From positions 62,001-126,000 of the forward strand of contig JABJHR010000019.1 of assembly GCA_018661705.1 (NCBI GenBank): 64,000 nucleotides of DNA, read 5' to 3'. This stretch comes from Candidatus Woesearchaeota archaeon (lineage in GTDB: Archaea > Nanobdellota > Nanobdellia > Woesearchaeales > DSVV01). Position numbers and translations under genes: made by a program. Position 1 is the first letter of the stretch. Each line of letters starts with the position of its first letter. Below the pieces are notes generated by a model. That model had not been told where the DNA came from. It did no database searches and saw only the letters and a list, made by a program, of their open reading frames with translations. Below, piece after piece: positions 28,683-38,456 of this stretch.

Positions 28683-29897
28683 ATGAAATGCGTAATTCTT
28701 TGTGCAGGAAAAAGCGAACGAATGATGCCTTTAACTGCTAAGCTTCCTAAACCAATGTTAAGGGTGGCTAATAAACCTATTTTAGAATATAACTTGGATT
28801 TACTAAAGTCTTTTGTTGACGAGGTAATTTTAGTTGTTGGGCATGAAAAAGAAAAAATCAAGGAATATTTCGGAGATTCTTTTAATGATTTAAAACTCAC
28901 TTTTGTAGAACAAAAAGAGCAAAAAGGAACAGGTCATGCTTTATTGCAGGTTAAGGATTTATTACAGGGTAAATTTATGATGCTTAATGGTGATTGTATT
29001 TATTCTGAAAAAGATATTGAAGCTTGTGTGGTTTATAATTTTGCAATTTTAGCTGCAGAAGTAAAAGATCCAGAAAATTATGGTCTTCTTGAATGCGAGG
29101 GCAGTATTCTTAAGAATATACACGAGAAATCTTCTAATCCTAAATCTAATTTAATTAATGCTGGGCTTTATGTTTTTGATGAAACTATCTTTGATGCTCT
29201 TTCTAATATTAATGTCTCTGAGAGGGGAGAAATAGAGCTTACAGACGCAATTCTTAAAATTACTGAGGGCCATGAAGTTACTTGTGTGAAATCTCAAGAT
29301 TATTGGTTAACTCTCACTTTTCCTTGGGAATTGTTGGATGCAAATGAATTTTTCCTTAAAAGAATACTTGGGGATAAAGATGAAGAAGGAAAACAACAAA
29401 TTTTTGGTGTTGTTGAGAAGAATGCTACTCTAAAAGGACCTGTTTTTATAGGGAAAAACACACTTATTAAGAATGGTTCTTATATTGAAGGCCCTGTTAT
29501 GATTGGTGAAAATTGTGTTATTGGGCCTAATTGTTATATTCGTCCATATACAACAATAGGGAATAATTCTAAGGTTGGTAATGCTGTTGAGGTTAAAAAC
29601 TCACTTTTTGGAGATAAAGCAGTTGTGGGTCATCTTAGTTATTTGGGGGACTCAATTTTGGGAGATAATGTCAATTTTGGGGCAGGCACTAAAATTGCTA
29701 ATTTAAGGCATGATAATAAGAGTGTTTTTTCCCTAGTTAAGGGAAAATTAGTAGATTCTGGCAGAAGGAAGTTAGGCACCATATGTGGCGATGGTGTTCA
29801 TACAGGTATTAATACTTCTATTTATCCTGGTAGGAAGTTATTTGTCGACGTGGAAACACACCCCGGGCAAATTGTGAACAAAGACTTAGAGAAATAG
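28683..29897 (+). CDS. Bifunctional sugar-1-phosphate nucleotidylyltransferase/acetyltransferase (GlmU-type)
   Basis: LCAGKSERMMPLTAKLPKPMLRVANKPILEYNL; C-terminal left-handed beta-helix hexapeptides (GPVMIGENCVIGPNCYIRPYTTIG). Confidence 0.92.
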   Translation: MKCVILCAGKSERMMPLTAKLPKPMLRVANKPILEYNLDLLKSFVDEVILVVGHEKEKIKEYFGDSFNDLKLTFVEQKEQKGTGHALLQVKDLLQGKFMMLNGDCIYSEKDIEACVVYNFAILAAEVKDPENYGLLECEGSILKNIHEKSSNPKSNLINAGLYVFDETIFDALSNINVSERGEIELTDAILKITEGHEVTCVKSQDYWLTLTFPWELLDANEFFLKRILGDKDEEGKQQIFGVVEKNATLKGPVFIGKNTLIKNGSYIEGPVMIGENCVIGPNCYIRPYTTIGNNSKVGNAVEVKNSLFGDKAVVGHLSYLGDSILGDNVNFGAGTKIANLRHDNKSVFSLVKGKLVDSGRRKLGTICGDGVHTGINTSIYPGRKLFVDVETHPGQIVNKDLEK

Positions 29898-30013
29898 CAA
29901 CTAGTGTGCGAATCACGACATTCATTTATAAATAAACTGTGTTTTGTTCATGTTTTTTTGTTTTTAATTTTACAATCATAATACTTAAATAGAAAAGTAA
30001 CATCCCTGATCAA

Positions 30014-30673
30014 ATGGCAATAAAAGCAGTGATTTTTGACATGGACGGAGTTATTATTAATTCTGAAGAACTTTGGGATGTGGTAATGATTCAACTTCTT
30101 GAAAAATATGGTGCTAAACATAATCAAGAAACAAAAGATGTTTGTATGGGTAAGTCTATGCACGAGGCTGCAGTTGTTATTAAGGAAATGCATAATCTAA
30201 ATGTGGATACAAATGCTTTTTCTGAAGAAAAACAAAATATTGCATTAAATCTTTATAATGATAAACTTGATTTTATGCCTGGGTTTCTCTCACTTTTTGA
30301 ATCTCTAAAAAATCGAAGAGTTAAGATGTGTGTTGCTACAGGTTCTGATAAAATTTTAATGGATGCAGTTGATAAAAAACTAAATATTACAGATTTATTT
30401 TACGGTAATGTTATTTTTAATCAACCACACATTAAATCAAAGCCTGCTCCTGATTTATTTCTTGCAGCTGCTTCAAAGCTTGGGGTTAAACCAGAAGAGT
30501 GTGTTGTTATAGAAGATTCACCTCTTGGTGTTGAAGGGGCATTAGCAGCAGGAATGAAATGTGTCGGTCTTGTAGGTTCAACAACTGCTGAAAATTTAAA
30601 AAAAGCAGATCTTATTATTAATAATCTGGAAGAGATAAATCATAGTGTTATTGGTTTATTAGGTTTAATATGA
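30014..30673 (+). CDS. HAD hydrolase, beta-phosphoglucomutase-like
   Basis: VIFDMDGVIINSEELW; KPAPDLFLAAASKLGVKPEECVVIEDSPLGVEGALAAGMKCVG. Confidence 0.9.
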   Translation: MAIKAVIFDMDGVIINSEELWDVVMIQLLEKYGAKHNQETKDVCMGKSMHEAAVVIKEMHNLNVDTNAFSEEKQNIALNLYNDKLDFMPGFLSLFESLKNRRVKMCVATGSDKILMDAVDKKLNITDLFYGNVIFNQPHIKSKPAPDLFLAAASKLGVKPEECVVIEDSPLGVEGALAAGMKCVGLVGSTTAENLKKADLIINNLEEINHSVIGLLGLI

Positions 30674-30779
30674 TCTTTCTTTAGTTTAAATCTATTTTAA
30701 TGATCTCTTATGTAGTATTTTCGTTCTGAATAGATATTCCTTAAATTTTATAAATGGTTAAAAAAATGAATTATAAATC

Positions 30780-32522
30780 ATGTGTGGAATAATTGGTATT
30801 GTATCAAAAGATGGTTTTTCGGTAAAAAATACTTTGCTGAAAAGTTTGAAAAGATTAGAATACAGGGGATATGATAGTAGTGGTTATGTAACTGGAGATG
30901 GAGAACTTAGTAAGAGAACAGGCGAAATTGATCCTCTTATTGCTAGTATTAATGAATCTACTACTACAAAAGTTGCAATTTCGCATAGCAGATGGGCCAC
31001 ACACGGTGGTGTTACAAAAACAAATGCACACCCTCATTTTAACACAGATAAAACAATCTTTGCAGTCCATAATGGAATTTTAGAAAATTTTCAAGAACTA
31101 AAAACCACTCTTACTAAGAAAGGTTACAAATTTATTTCAGAAACAGATACGGAAGTAATCCCCCATTATTTTGATGATCAATTAAAGCAAGGAAATGATA
31201 TGCACCAAGCAATTAAAAATTTTATGAGTGATGTTAGAGGAACATTTGCAATTTTATTGATTAAAAAAGATGATAATCAAATATATGCAATAAAGAGAGA
31301 TTCCCCGTTGGTTTTAGGTTTAGCAGAAAATAAGTTTATTCTTGCGTCAGACATATATGCGTTTAGTGATGAAACAAATAAAGCAATTTTCTTTGAAGAT
31401 AATGAATATGCACTTATTTCTGAGGATAAATATGAATTTTTCAATGTTAACGGCAAACCAATTACTAAAAAAATCATGGAATTTGAGTGGACAAGGGAAG
31501 ATGAAACAATGGAGCATTATCCTCATTATATGATTAAAGAAATTAAAGAACAACCTTCTAGTAGTTTAAGATTAATTAATTCTTTTGAGACTATTCAAAA
31601 TAATAAATTAAACAAATTAGCAGATCTTATGAAAAATACAAAACGAATTGTTTTCCTTGCTTGCGGTACTAGTTATCATGCTTCTTTGATTGGTTCTATT
31701 CTGCTTTCAGATTTAGGAATTTATACAAGAAGTATAATTGCAAGTGAAGCTGATAGTTTTGTTAAATATGATGAAAAAACTTTATGCATTGCAATTTCTC
31801 AATCAGGAGAGACAATGGATGTTGTTTCTCAATTAAAAAAAGCAAAGAAAGCAGGTGCTAAAATTGCATCTCTAGTAAATGTACCTTTCTCTACAATCCA
31901 AAGGCTTAGTGATGTTAGTATTGAAATTCTAGCTGGCCAAGAAGTTTGTGTTGCCGCTACTAAAACTTTTACTAACCAAGTTATTGTAATGTTAGAATTA
32001 GCAAAAAGATTAGGTTATAAAATAGATCTTAAACAAATTCCAAAGAAAATTCAGCAAACAATTGCAATTAATGAAGATAAAGTAAAAGAAATGTCAATAA
32101 AGCTTAGTAAAAAAAGAGATATTTTTGTTTTGGGCAAAGGAATGAGTTATCCAATGGCTCGGGAGATTGCTTTAAAACTTAAAGAAATTGATTATATTCA
32201 TGCAGAAGGAATGATGGCTGGTGAATTAAAGCATGGAACAATTGCTTTAATTGACAAAGATGTTCCTGTTATCAGTTTAATCCCAAATGGAAATGAAGAA
32301 ATGATTTCTGCCACCCAAGAAGTTAAGGCTAGGGGTGCTTGGATTATCAAAATATCTAATGTTGAAGGCAAAGGGGATTTAATTGTTCCTAAATGTGATG
32401 AAGCAGAGTTTGCTATCTATTCTGGCATTGTTGGTCATCTAATGAGCTATCATATTGGTGTTATTCTAAAGAGAGAAATAGATAAGCCAAGGAATTTAGC
32501 TAAAAGTGTAACAGTAAAGTAA
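30780..32522 (+). CDS. glmS: Glutamine--fructose-6-phosphate aminotransferase (isomerizing)
   Basis: MCGIIGIVSKDG, LEYRGYDSSGY, HSRWATHGGVTKTNAHPH, two SIS domains, C-term LAKSVTVK. Confidence 0.96.
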   Translation: MCGIIGIVSKDGFSVKNTLLKSLKRLEYRGYDSSGYVTGDGELSKRTGEIDPLIASINESTTTKVAISHSRWATHGGVTKTNAHPHFNTDKTIFAVHNGILENFQELKTTLTKKGYKFISETDTEVIPHYFDDQLKQGNDMHQAIKNFMSDVRGTFAILLIKKDDNQIYAIKRDSPLVLGLAENKFILASDIYAFSDETNKAIFFEDNEYALISEDKYEFFNVNGKPITKKIMEFEWTREDETMEHYPHYMIKEIKEQPSSSLRLINSFETIQNNKLNKLADLMKNTKRIVFLACGTSYHASLIGSILLSDLGIYTRSIIASEADSFVKYDEKTLCIAISQSGETMDVVSQLKKAKKAGAKIASLVNVPFSTIQRLSDVSIEILAGQEVCVAATKTFTNQVIVMLELAKRLGYKIDLKQIPKKIQQTIAINEDKVKEMSIKLSKKRDIFVLGKGMSYPMAREIALKLKEIDYIHAEGMMAGELKHGTIALIDKDVPVISLIPNGNEEMISATQEVKARGAWIIKISNVEGKGDLIVPKCDEAEFAIYSGIVGHLMSYHIGVILKREIDKPRNLAKSVTVK

Positions 32523-32557
32523 TTTTGGGGTGTTTTAGATACTTAATTTGTCCAAAT

Positions 32558-32566
32558 ATTTATAAA
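32558..32566 (+). promoter_or_regulatory. TATA box of NFACT gene (probably leaderless)
   Basis: ATTTATAAA about 30 nt upstream of ATG 32593. Confidence 0.45.
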
Positions 32567-32592
32567 TTGTAATCTATATTCTTTATTTAATA

Positions 32593-33714
32593 ATGAAATC
32601 CACAATATCATCAATAGAATTAGCAGCATTAGTAAAGGAATTTCAGGTATTGATAAATGCAAAGCTAAACAAGATTTGGTTGATTGGTGGTAGTAATAAG
32701 AAAGAGCTTTTTCTGCAGTTACATCTTCCTGGCCAAGGGAAGAAATATCTTAAGGTAACTCCAAGTGTTAGTTATTTTACAGATCATAAGGCAGATACTC
32801 CTGAAAAACCACATGGTTTTTGTATGTTTCTTAGAAAATATCTGAATAGTGCAAGAATTAGGGGAATAGAACAAGTTGATTTTGAAAGAATTTTAAAGAT
32901 TGATTTGGAAACAGCAAAAGGCAAATATATTTTCTATGCAGAGTTATTTATTCCAGGTAATTATATCTTAACAGATGAAAATAATATTATCATGTCTGCT
33001 CTAGAAACAAAAAAATGGAAAGACAGGGAAATTAAGAAAGGTTTAGAATATGTTTGGCCAAATTTAAAACATAACTTTTTGAAATTAAAAAAAGAAGAGT
33101 TAGCAGAATTAATAAAAAAATCAGATAAGGAAAATCTTGTTAAGACTTTAGCTATTGAGCTTGGTTTAGGTGGCGTGTATGCTGAAGAGTTATTGTTGGG
33201 AGCTAAGATTGACAAGAATAAGAAAAAACTAACAGACAAGGAAATCATTACTTTATTTGATCAAATTAAGATATTAAGAAAGTTAAAATTAAAGCCAGCT
33301 GTGTTTGGTAAAGAAATAATTCCGTTTGATATGCTTTCTTTCCAAGACAAAGAAAAGCAAGAATTCAAAACATTTAATGAAGCATTAGATGGTACATTAA
33401 CAGAAGACATTATTACAAAAAAGTCAGAAACTCAAACAAAGGAAGCAACAAAACATATTAGTAAAGAAGAACGTATTTTAGATAAGCAACAAGAGCACAT
33501 AATAAAACTAAAAAAACAAAGTGAAGAAAACCAGAAAGTAGGAGAAGCTATTTATCATAATTATCAATTAATTGAAGAAATTCTTGTAGAATTAAAAAAA
33601 GCTAAGGAAAAGCATACTTGGAAGGAAATTAAAGCAAAATTAAAAGATCATAAAGTAATCAAACAAATTAATGATAAGAATCAAGAAGTTATTGTTGAAG
33701 TAAAAGAAAAATAA
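32593..33714 (+). CDS. NFACT-family (RqcH/Tae2-like) N-terminal protein lacking the NFACT-R domain
   Basis: MKSTISSIELAALVKEFQVLINAKLNKIWL, KPHGFCMFLRKYLNSARIRGIEQVDFERIL, C-terminal coiled-coil, stop at 33714. Confidence 0.8.
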   Translation: MKSTISSIELAALVKEFQVLINAKLNKIWLIGGSNKKELFLQLHLPGQGKKYLKVTPSVSYFTDHKADTPEKPHGFCMFLRKYLNSARIRGIEQVDFERILKIDLETAKGKYIFYAELFIPGNYILTDENNIIMSALETKKWKDREIKKGLEYVWPNLKHNFLKLKKEELAELIKKSDKENLVKTLAIELGLGGVYAEELLLGAKIDKNKKKLTDKEIITLFDQIKILRKLKLKPAVFGKEIIPFDMLSFQDKEKQEFKTFNEALDGTLTEDIITKKSETQTKEATKHISKEERILDKQQEHIIKLKKQSEENQKVGEAIYHNYQLIEEILVELKKAKEKHTWKEIKAKLKDHKVIKQINDKNQEVIVEVKEK

Positions 33715-33724
33715 AAAAAATAAA

Positions 33725-34489
33725 TTATAATTCTCTATATCGTTTAATTGCAGCATTAACCATTTCTTTTGCAATTTTATAGAGACCTTTTTGTTTTGCA
33801 TGTTCATAACCTGCCTCTGTAGTTCCACCAGCTGAAGCAATTCTTTTGTAAAATTCGTTTGGTTCTTCTTCAGATTCAAGTACGTCTGCACAAGTCCTTA
33901 ATACTTTTGCAACGCATTGTTTTGTAAATGGTTTTTTAAGTTTTAAACCACCCATCATTGCATCACAATATTGTATGACCCAACCTGGCATTGAAGCAAT
34001 TGCCGTCATGTCTTCCATATTTTCTTTAGGGATCATACTTACTGCCCCTATTTTTTCAAATAAGTTATAAACAGTTTTTTGATCTTCTACACTACATCCT
34101 TTTCCGCAGACATAACCTGTTGCGCCATAACCATACATTACCCCCATAAAAGGCATTGCAGTAGTAACTCTTGAATGTCCAATATTATTTTCCAAGTATT
34201 CAAGTGTTTTTCCTGCAGCAATTGAGATTACAAGTTTATCTTTACAGTAATCTTTTATTTCCGTTATGACTTCATCCATATGTTGTGGTTTTACGCATAA
34301 AATAATTATATCTGAGTTTTCTACAACATATTTATTGCTGGTTGTTGTTTCTATTTTTTCTTTTAGGTTTGTCCAAGTTTCTGGATTTTTATCACTTACT
34401 TTAATTTCTTTGTATCCTTTTTCAACTAAAGTATTAGCGATGGCCCCCCCCATGTTACCTGCACCAATAAACCCAATTCTTTTTTCCAT
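33725..34489 (-). CDS. proC: Pyrroline-5-carboxylate reductase
   Basis: IGFIGAGNMGGAIANTLVEKG; CVKPQHMDEVI; MPFMGVMYGYGATG; SAGGTTEAGYE. Confidence 0.9.
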   Translation of the reverse strand: MEKRIGFIGAGNMGGAIANTLVEKGYKEIKVSDKNPETWTNLKEKIETTTSNKYVVENSDIIILCVKPQHMDEVITEIKDYCKDKLVISIAAGKTLEYLENNIGHSRVTTAMPFMGVMYGYGATGYVCGKGCSVEDQKTVYNLFEKIGAVSMIPKENMEDMTAIASMPGWVIQYCDAMMGGLKLKKPFTKQCVAKVLRTCADVLESEEEPNEFYKRIASAGGTTEAGYEHAKQKGLYKIAKEMVNAAIKRYREL

Positions 34490-34742
34490 TCTGTTTTCCT
34501 CTTCCTGGCTAGTTTCAACAAGGAATTACATCAAGGCTTTTTGCCTGATCATTCATGATCCCTATGTTTTCTTCTTGTTTTATTTCTTGCCCATAAAGGG
34601 CTTTTATTCTTCTTCTTATTTCCATTTTATTCTTCTCCATTTAAGTTTTTTCATTATGGCTTATATTAGCTTTATTCTAGAATCAAGATTAACTAAATAG
34701 CTTTTTTTAGAACAAAACAGCCATATGAGAATGCAGGGGCAC

Positions 34743-34820
34743 TTACTGTGCCGGTGTCGGAACTACTAAATTAACTAAAATTAATCTAAAAACATCTTTG
34801 ATTGTATTATTTAGTTCCAT
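34743..34820 (-). CDS. Candidate 25-aa microprotein with textbook leaderless promoter
   Basis: MELNNTIKDVFRLILVNLVVPTPAQ; TTTATATAA (reverse strand, 34842-34850) centred ~26 nt upstream of the ATG. Confidence 0.35.
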   Translation of the reverse strand: MELNNTIKDVFRLILVNLVVPTPAQ

Positions 34821-34904
34821 AATAGAAGGTAAGCAAGCATATTATATAAACCTTTGTATAGATTTGGATCTGCACATTAAATGTAACATAAAAATAATAA
34901 AAAT

Positions 34905-34992
34905 TAGTGAGCAACATGGCACCTGCCCTAATGTTGCAGAGTAATATGAAGCGCAACACTCTTCAACACCCGCCGACAGGCTCTTTTCACTA
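34905..34992 (-). ncRNA. Candidate structured RNA of ~88 nt downstream of 5S (strand uncertain)
   Basis: Reverse strand nested complementarity: TAGTGA/TCACTA, CCTG/CAGG, TGTTGC/GCAACA, AGAGT/ACTCT; locally GC-richer than surroundings; followed by ATTTTTATTATTTTT. Confidence 0.4.
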
Positions 34993-35049
34993 CTCTTTTT
35001 TAGTTTTAACTTAAATTGCTCCAGAAAATCAACATAGAATTAAAAAAGG

Positions 35050-35167
35050 TGTGAACAGCGAACTATTTTTCCCGTACATCAGTACAGTACTCAATAATAC
35101 GTGGGCCTTCTTAGCTGCTGTGTTCGGAATGGGAACAGGCGTTTCCAAGCCACTGTGGCCGTTCACA
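35050..35167 (-). rRNA. 5S rRNA
   Basis: Reverse strand GTGAACGGCCACAGTGGCTTGGAAACGCCTGTTCCCATTCCGAACACAGCAGCTAAGAAGGCCCACG...TGATGTACGGG...TTCGCTGTTCACACC. Confidence 0.93.
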
Positions 35168-35233
35168 TAGCTAAGGGACGCACCCCCCTTTATAAAGCTT
35201 TGGGTATTTTAAATCTGCCAGAAATTGGTTTTT

Positions 35234-35932
35234 TTATTTTTTGATGCTGGATTTTCCTGATTTTCTTCCAACAACTAATTGATTGCTCATAATTCTTCCT
35301 AACCCAATTGATCTAGTGAAAGATTCAATCTGATTTTCAAAAGGTAATTTTAGAAATGGAAATAGCATAAAATACTTTGAATAAATTAATTTAAACTGAT
35401 TTAATCTAAATATTTTATGTAACTTTTTCAAATTTAAAGTTTCAATATGATTATCTTCTTCAAAATATCCTATTTTTGTTGCGATTACATCATGGATGGG
35501 ATTTGGGGTGGTAATTATAAGAACCCCGCCTTTCTTTAAAACTCTGTAACATTCCTTAAGCATTTTATTTGGGTGGTTAATGTGTTCAATAACTGCACAC
35601 CCCATTATTATATCAAAAGAATTACTTTTAAATTTTAATTTTTCTGCACTACCAATTTCTAATTTTATGTTTTTATCTGTGTTAGTTTTGATCAAATCAT
35701 CACACATATCTATTCCAATTGCTTTTTTAAATTTAAAATAATTATTCAATCTACTTAACATTAAGCCATCGGCTGTCCCAATATCTAAACAATTTAATTT
35801 ACTAATGATGGATTTATCAAAGTTTTTCTTAATAATTTTTTTAACTTCAAATGTTCTTCTTTTTAATCTGTAACTTAGGTCTAATCTTTTTTTACGCTTA
35901 TCATGATATTCTTTCTTCATAATTCCTTGCAT
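35234..35932 (-). CDS. Class I SAM-dependent methyltransferase
   Basis: LDIGTADGLMLSRL, IMGCAVIEHINHPNKMLKECYRVLKKGGVLIITTPNP. Confidence 0.88.
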   Translation of the reverse strand: MQGIMKKEYHDKRKKRLDLSYRLKRRTFEVKKIIKKNFDKSIISKLNCLDIGTADGLMLSRLNNYFKFKKAIGIDMCDDLIKTNTDKNIKLEIGSAEKLKFKSNSFDIIMGCAVIEHINHPNKMLKECYRVLKKGGVLIITTPNPIHDVIATKIGYFEEDNHIETLNLKKLHKIFRLNQFKLIYSKYFMLFPFLKLPFENQIESFTRSIGLGRIMSNQLVVGRKSGKSSIKK

Positions 35933-36164
35933 CGTTTATGGAGGATTTAATCAGATTTATAAATTTAACTTTTTAATAGCAAACTTTCATTATTTGTCTA
36001 ATTTTTTTAATTATATCTTGGTGTAGGTTTATATTTACCTCAGATAGATTCAAATAAAATGATTTTGTGTTTAATAATATATATAAATGGTAATTTTTTC
36101 ATTATATAAATAAGAGTAGTAAAGACAATTTAATGATAAAATTCGTAACTAAGAGGGTGTTAAT

Positions 36165-37460
36165 ATGAGAATCACAATGGTAGGAACTGGCTATGTTGGT
36201 TTAACAACAGGTGCTTGTTTAGCAAATTTAGGTAATGATGTTATTTGTTTAGATATTGATGAAAAAAAGATTGCAACGCTTAATAATGGTAAAATGCCAA
36301 TCTATGAGCCAGGCCTTAAGGAACTAGTCTTAAGAAATGTTGAAGAAGGAAGGCTTAGATTTACAACTGAAACTAAATATGCAATTGAAAGTTCTGATAT
36401 TATTTTTATTGCCGTAGGAACACCAGAAGGTGAAGATGGAAGTGCAGATTTAAAATATGTGTTAGCTGTTGCAGAATCAATTGGTAAATTCGCAAACGGA
36501 TACAAATTAGTTGTTAATAAAAGCACAGTTCCAGTTGGTACTGCAGAAAAAGTAAGAGAGACAATTAAATTACATGTTCAACAAGAGTTTGATGTTTGTA
36601 GTAACCCTGAATTTTTGAGAGAAGGAAATGCAATTAGAGATTTTTTGAATCCTGATAGGGTAGTTGTTGGTGTTGATAATGGAAAAGCAACAGAAATGAT
36701 GATCAAGATTTATAAGGGGATTGAAAGAACAGGTAATCCAATCATGATTACAGATATTAAAAGTGCAGAATTAATTAAATATGCTAGTAATGGTATGTTA
36801 GCTACAAGAATTAGTTTTATGAATCAGCTTGCATCATTGTGTGAAAAAATGGGTGCGGACATCAAACAAGTTGCAAAAGGAATGGGTTTAGATAGCAGAA
36901 TAGGTCCAAGATTTTTACAAGCAGGTGTTGGTTATGGTGGAAGTTGCTTTCCAAAAGACGTAAAGGCATTAATGGAAACTCTTAAAAATAATAATTGTGA
37001 TTCTTCAATATTAGATGCAGTTGATAATGTTAATGAAAAACAAAAGTTGTATGTTATTCCTCAAATAACTTCTTTATTAGGAGATGTCAATGGTAAAAAA
37101 ATTGCATTATGGGGTTTAGCTTTTAAACCTAAAACAGATGATATGCGGGAAGCACCTAGTATAGTTATTACTAAAGAGCTTCAGAAATTAGGGGCAAAAA
37201 TTATTGCATTTGATCCTATTGCTCAAGAAGAGTCAAAAAAACATCTTACTAATCTTGAATATGGAAAAACACCATATGAAACTGTTGAGGGTGCCGATTG
37301 TTTGGTGGTTGTAACTGAATGGGATGAATTTAGGCATTTAGACTTTAAAAAAGTTAAATCATTGATGGCGCAACCAAATATTATTGATGGTAGAAATGTT
37401 TATGAGCCCAAAGAAATGCGAGAATTAGGATTTAATTATCTTAGTATAGGACGGAAATAA
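36165..37460 (+). CDS. UDP-glucose/GDP-mannose dehydrogenase family (UDP-glucose 6-dehydrogenase-like)
   Basis: MVGTGYVGLTTGACLANLG, VNKSTVPVGT, GVGYGGSCFPKDVKAL. Confidence 0.93.
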   Translation: MRITMVGTGYVGLTTGACLANLGNDVICLDIDEKKIATLNNGKMPIYEPGLKELVLRNVEEGRLRFTTETKYAIESSDIIFIAVGTPEGEDGSADLKYVLAVAESIGKFANGYKLVVNKSTVPVGTAEKVRETIKLHVQQEFDVCSNPEFLREGNAIRDFLNPDRVVVGVDNGKATEMMIKIYKGIERTGNPIMITDIKSAELIKYASNGMLATRISFMNQLASLCEKMGADIKQVAKGMGLDSRIGPRFLQAGVGYGGSCFPKDVKALMETLKNNNCDSSILDAVDNVNEKQKLYVIPQITSLLGDVNGKKIALWGLAFKPKTDDMREAPSIVITKELQKLGAKIIAFDPIAQEESKKHLTNLEYGKTPYETVEGADCLVVVTEWDEFRHLDFKKVKSLMAQPNIIDGRNVYEPKEMRELGFNYLSIGRK

Positions 37461-37463
37461 TAA

Positions 37464-38456
37464 ATGGAAACAATTTTGGTAACAGGGGGGGCTGGCTTTA
37501 TAGGCAGTCATGTTTGCGAAACCTTAATCAATCTAGGCCATAAGGTTATTTGTGTTGATAATTTCAATGATTATTATGATCCAAACATTAAACATAAGAA
37601 TATTTCAAACCTAGTTAGTTCTCTTAATCAATCTAATTTTGTTTTATATGAGAAAGATATACGAGATAAAGAGGCATTACTAGAAATATTTGAAAAAGAA
37701 AGACCAAATAAAGTTATTCATTTAGCAGCAATGGCTGGTGTTCGTAATTCTTTAAATCATCCTGAGCTTTACTTCGACGTGAATGTTATGGGAACCTTAA
37801 AATTACTTGAACTTTGTAAAAAATTTAATATTAAACAATTTGTTTTTGGTTCTTCTTCTAGTGTTTATGGTGATAATCTTAGTTTACCATTACGAGAAGA
37901 TCTTCTTACTAATCCTATGAATCCTTATGCTTTAACAAAGCAAGTTGGTGAGGAGTTATGTAAACTTTTTAGCAGTAATAGCGGGATGAATATAGTTTGT
38001 TTAAGATTTTTTACAGTTTATGGGCCAAGAGGCAGACCAGATATGGCTATTCCTAACTTTACAAAAGCAATTATTCAAAATAAGGAATTAACTTTGTTTG
38101 ATGCAGGTGCTTTAACTAGAGATTTCACATATGTAATTGATACTGTTAATGGTATTATTGCTTCTTTAAATTTAAATCATAAATTTGAAATTATTAATAT
38201 TGGCAATGGAAATAATATTCCTGTAAAACAAATAATTACTTTAATTGAAGAGAATACTTCTAACAAAGCAAATATCATAAATGAACCTAGAAAACCAGGA
38301 GAGGTCATGCATACAAAAGCAGATATTTCAAAAGCAAGTGCATTATTGAATTATGTTCCTGCTGTTAGTATTGAAGAAGGAATTAATAACTTTGTTAATT
38401 GGTATAGTGATGTGGTAGAAAATGAAGAAAATAAAGACAGCGAAGAAAACAACTAA
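37464..38456 (+). CDS. NAD-dependent epimerase (UDP-glucuronate 4-epimerase-like)
   Basis: VTGGAGFIGSHVCETLI, DNFNDYYDPNIKHKNI, SSSSVYGDN, YALTK, FFTVYGPRGRPDMA. Confidence 0.9.
   Translation: METILVTGGAGFIGSHVCETLINLGHKVICVDNFNDYYDPNIKHKNISNLVSSLNQSNFVLYEKDIRDKEALLEIFEKERPNKVIHLAAMAGVRNSLNHPELYFDVNVMGTLKLLELCKKFNIKQFVFGSSSSVYGDNLSLPLREDLLTNPMNPYALTKQVGEELCKLFSSNSGMNIVCLRFFTVYGPRGRPDMAIPNFTKAIIQNKELTLFDAGALTRDFTYVIDTVNGIIASLNLNHKFEIINIGNGNNIPVKQIITLIEENTSNKANIINEPRKPGEVMHTKADISKASALLNYVPAVSIEEGINNFVNWYSDVVENEENKDSEENN

Noticed and set aside
34266-34700. + strand 144-aa ORF overlapping proC
   Set aside because: Mostly antisense to proC; Phe/Ser/Leu-rich shadow
34905-34992. tRNA or SRP RNA identity for the structured element
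   Set aside because: No T-loop/acceptor consistent with a tRNA and no SRP helix-8 GGAA/AGCAG-type motif seen on either strand
38422-38456. Frameshift joining the epimerase and the heparinase-like ORF
   Set aside because: Both ORFs have coherent termini; the 35-bp overlap fits translational coupling
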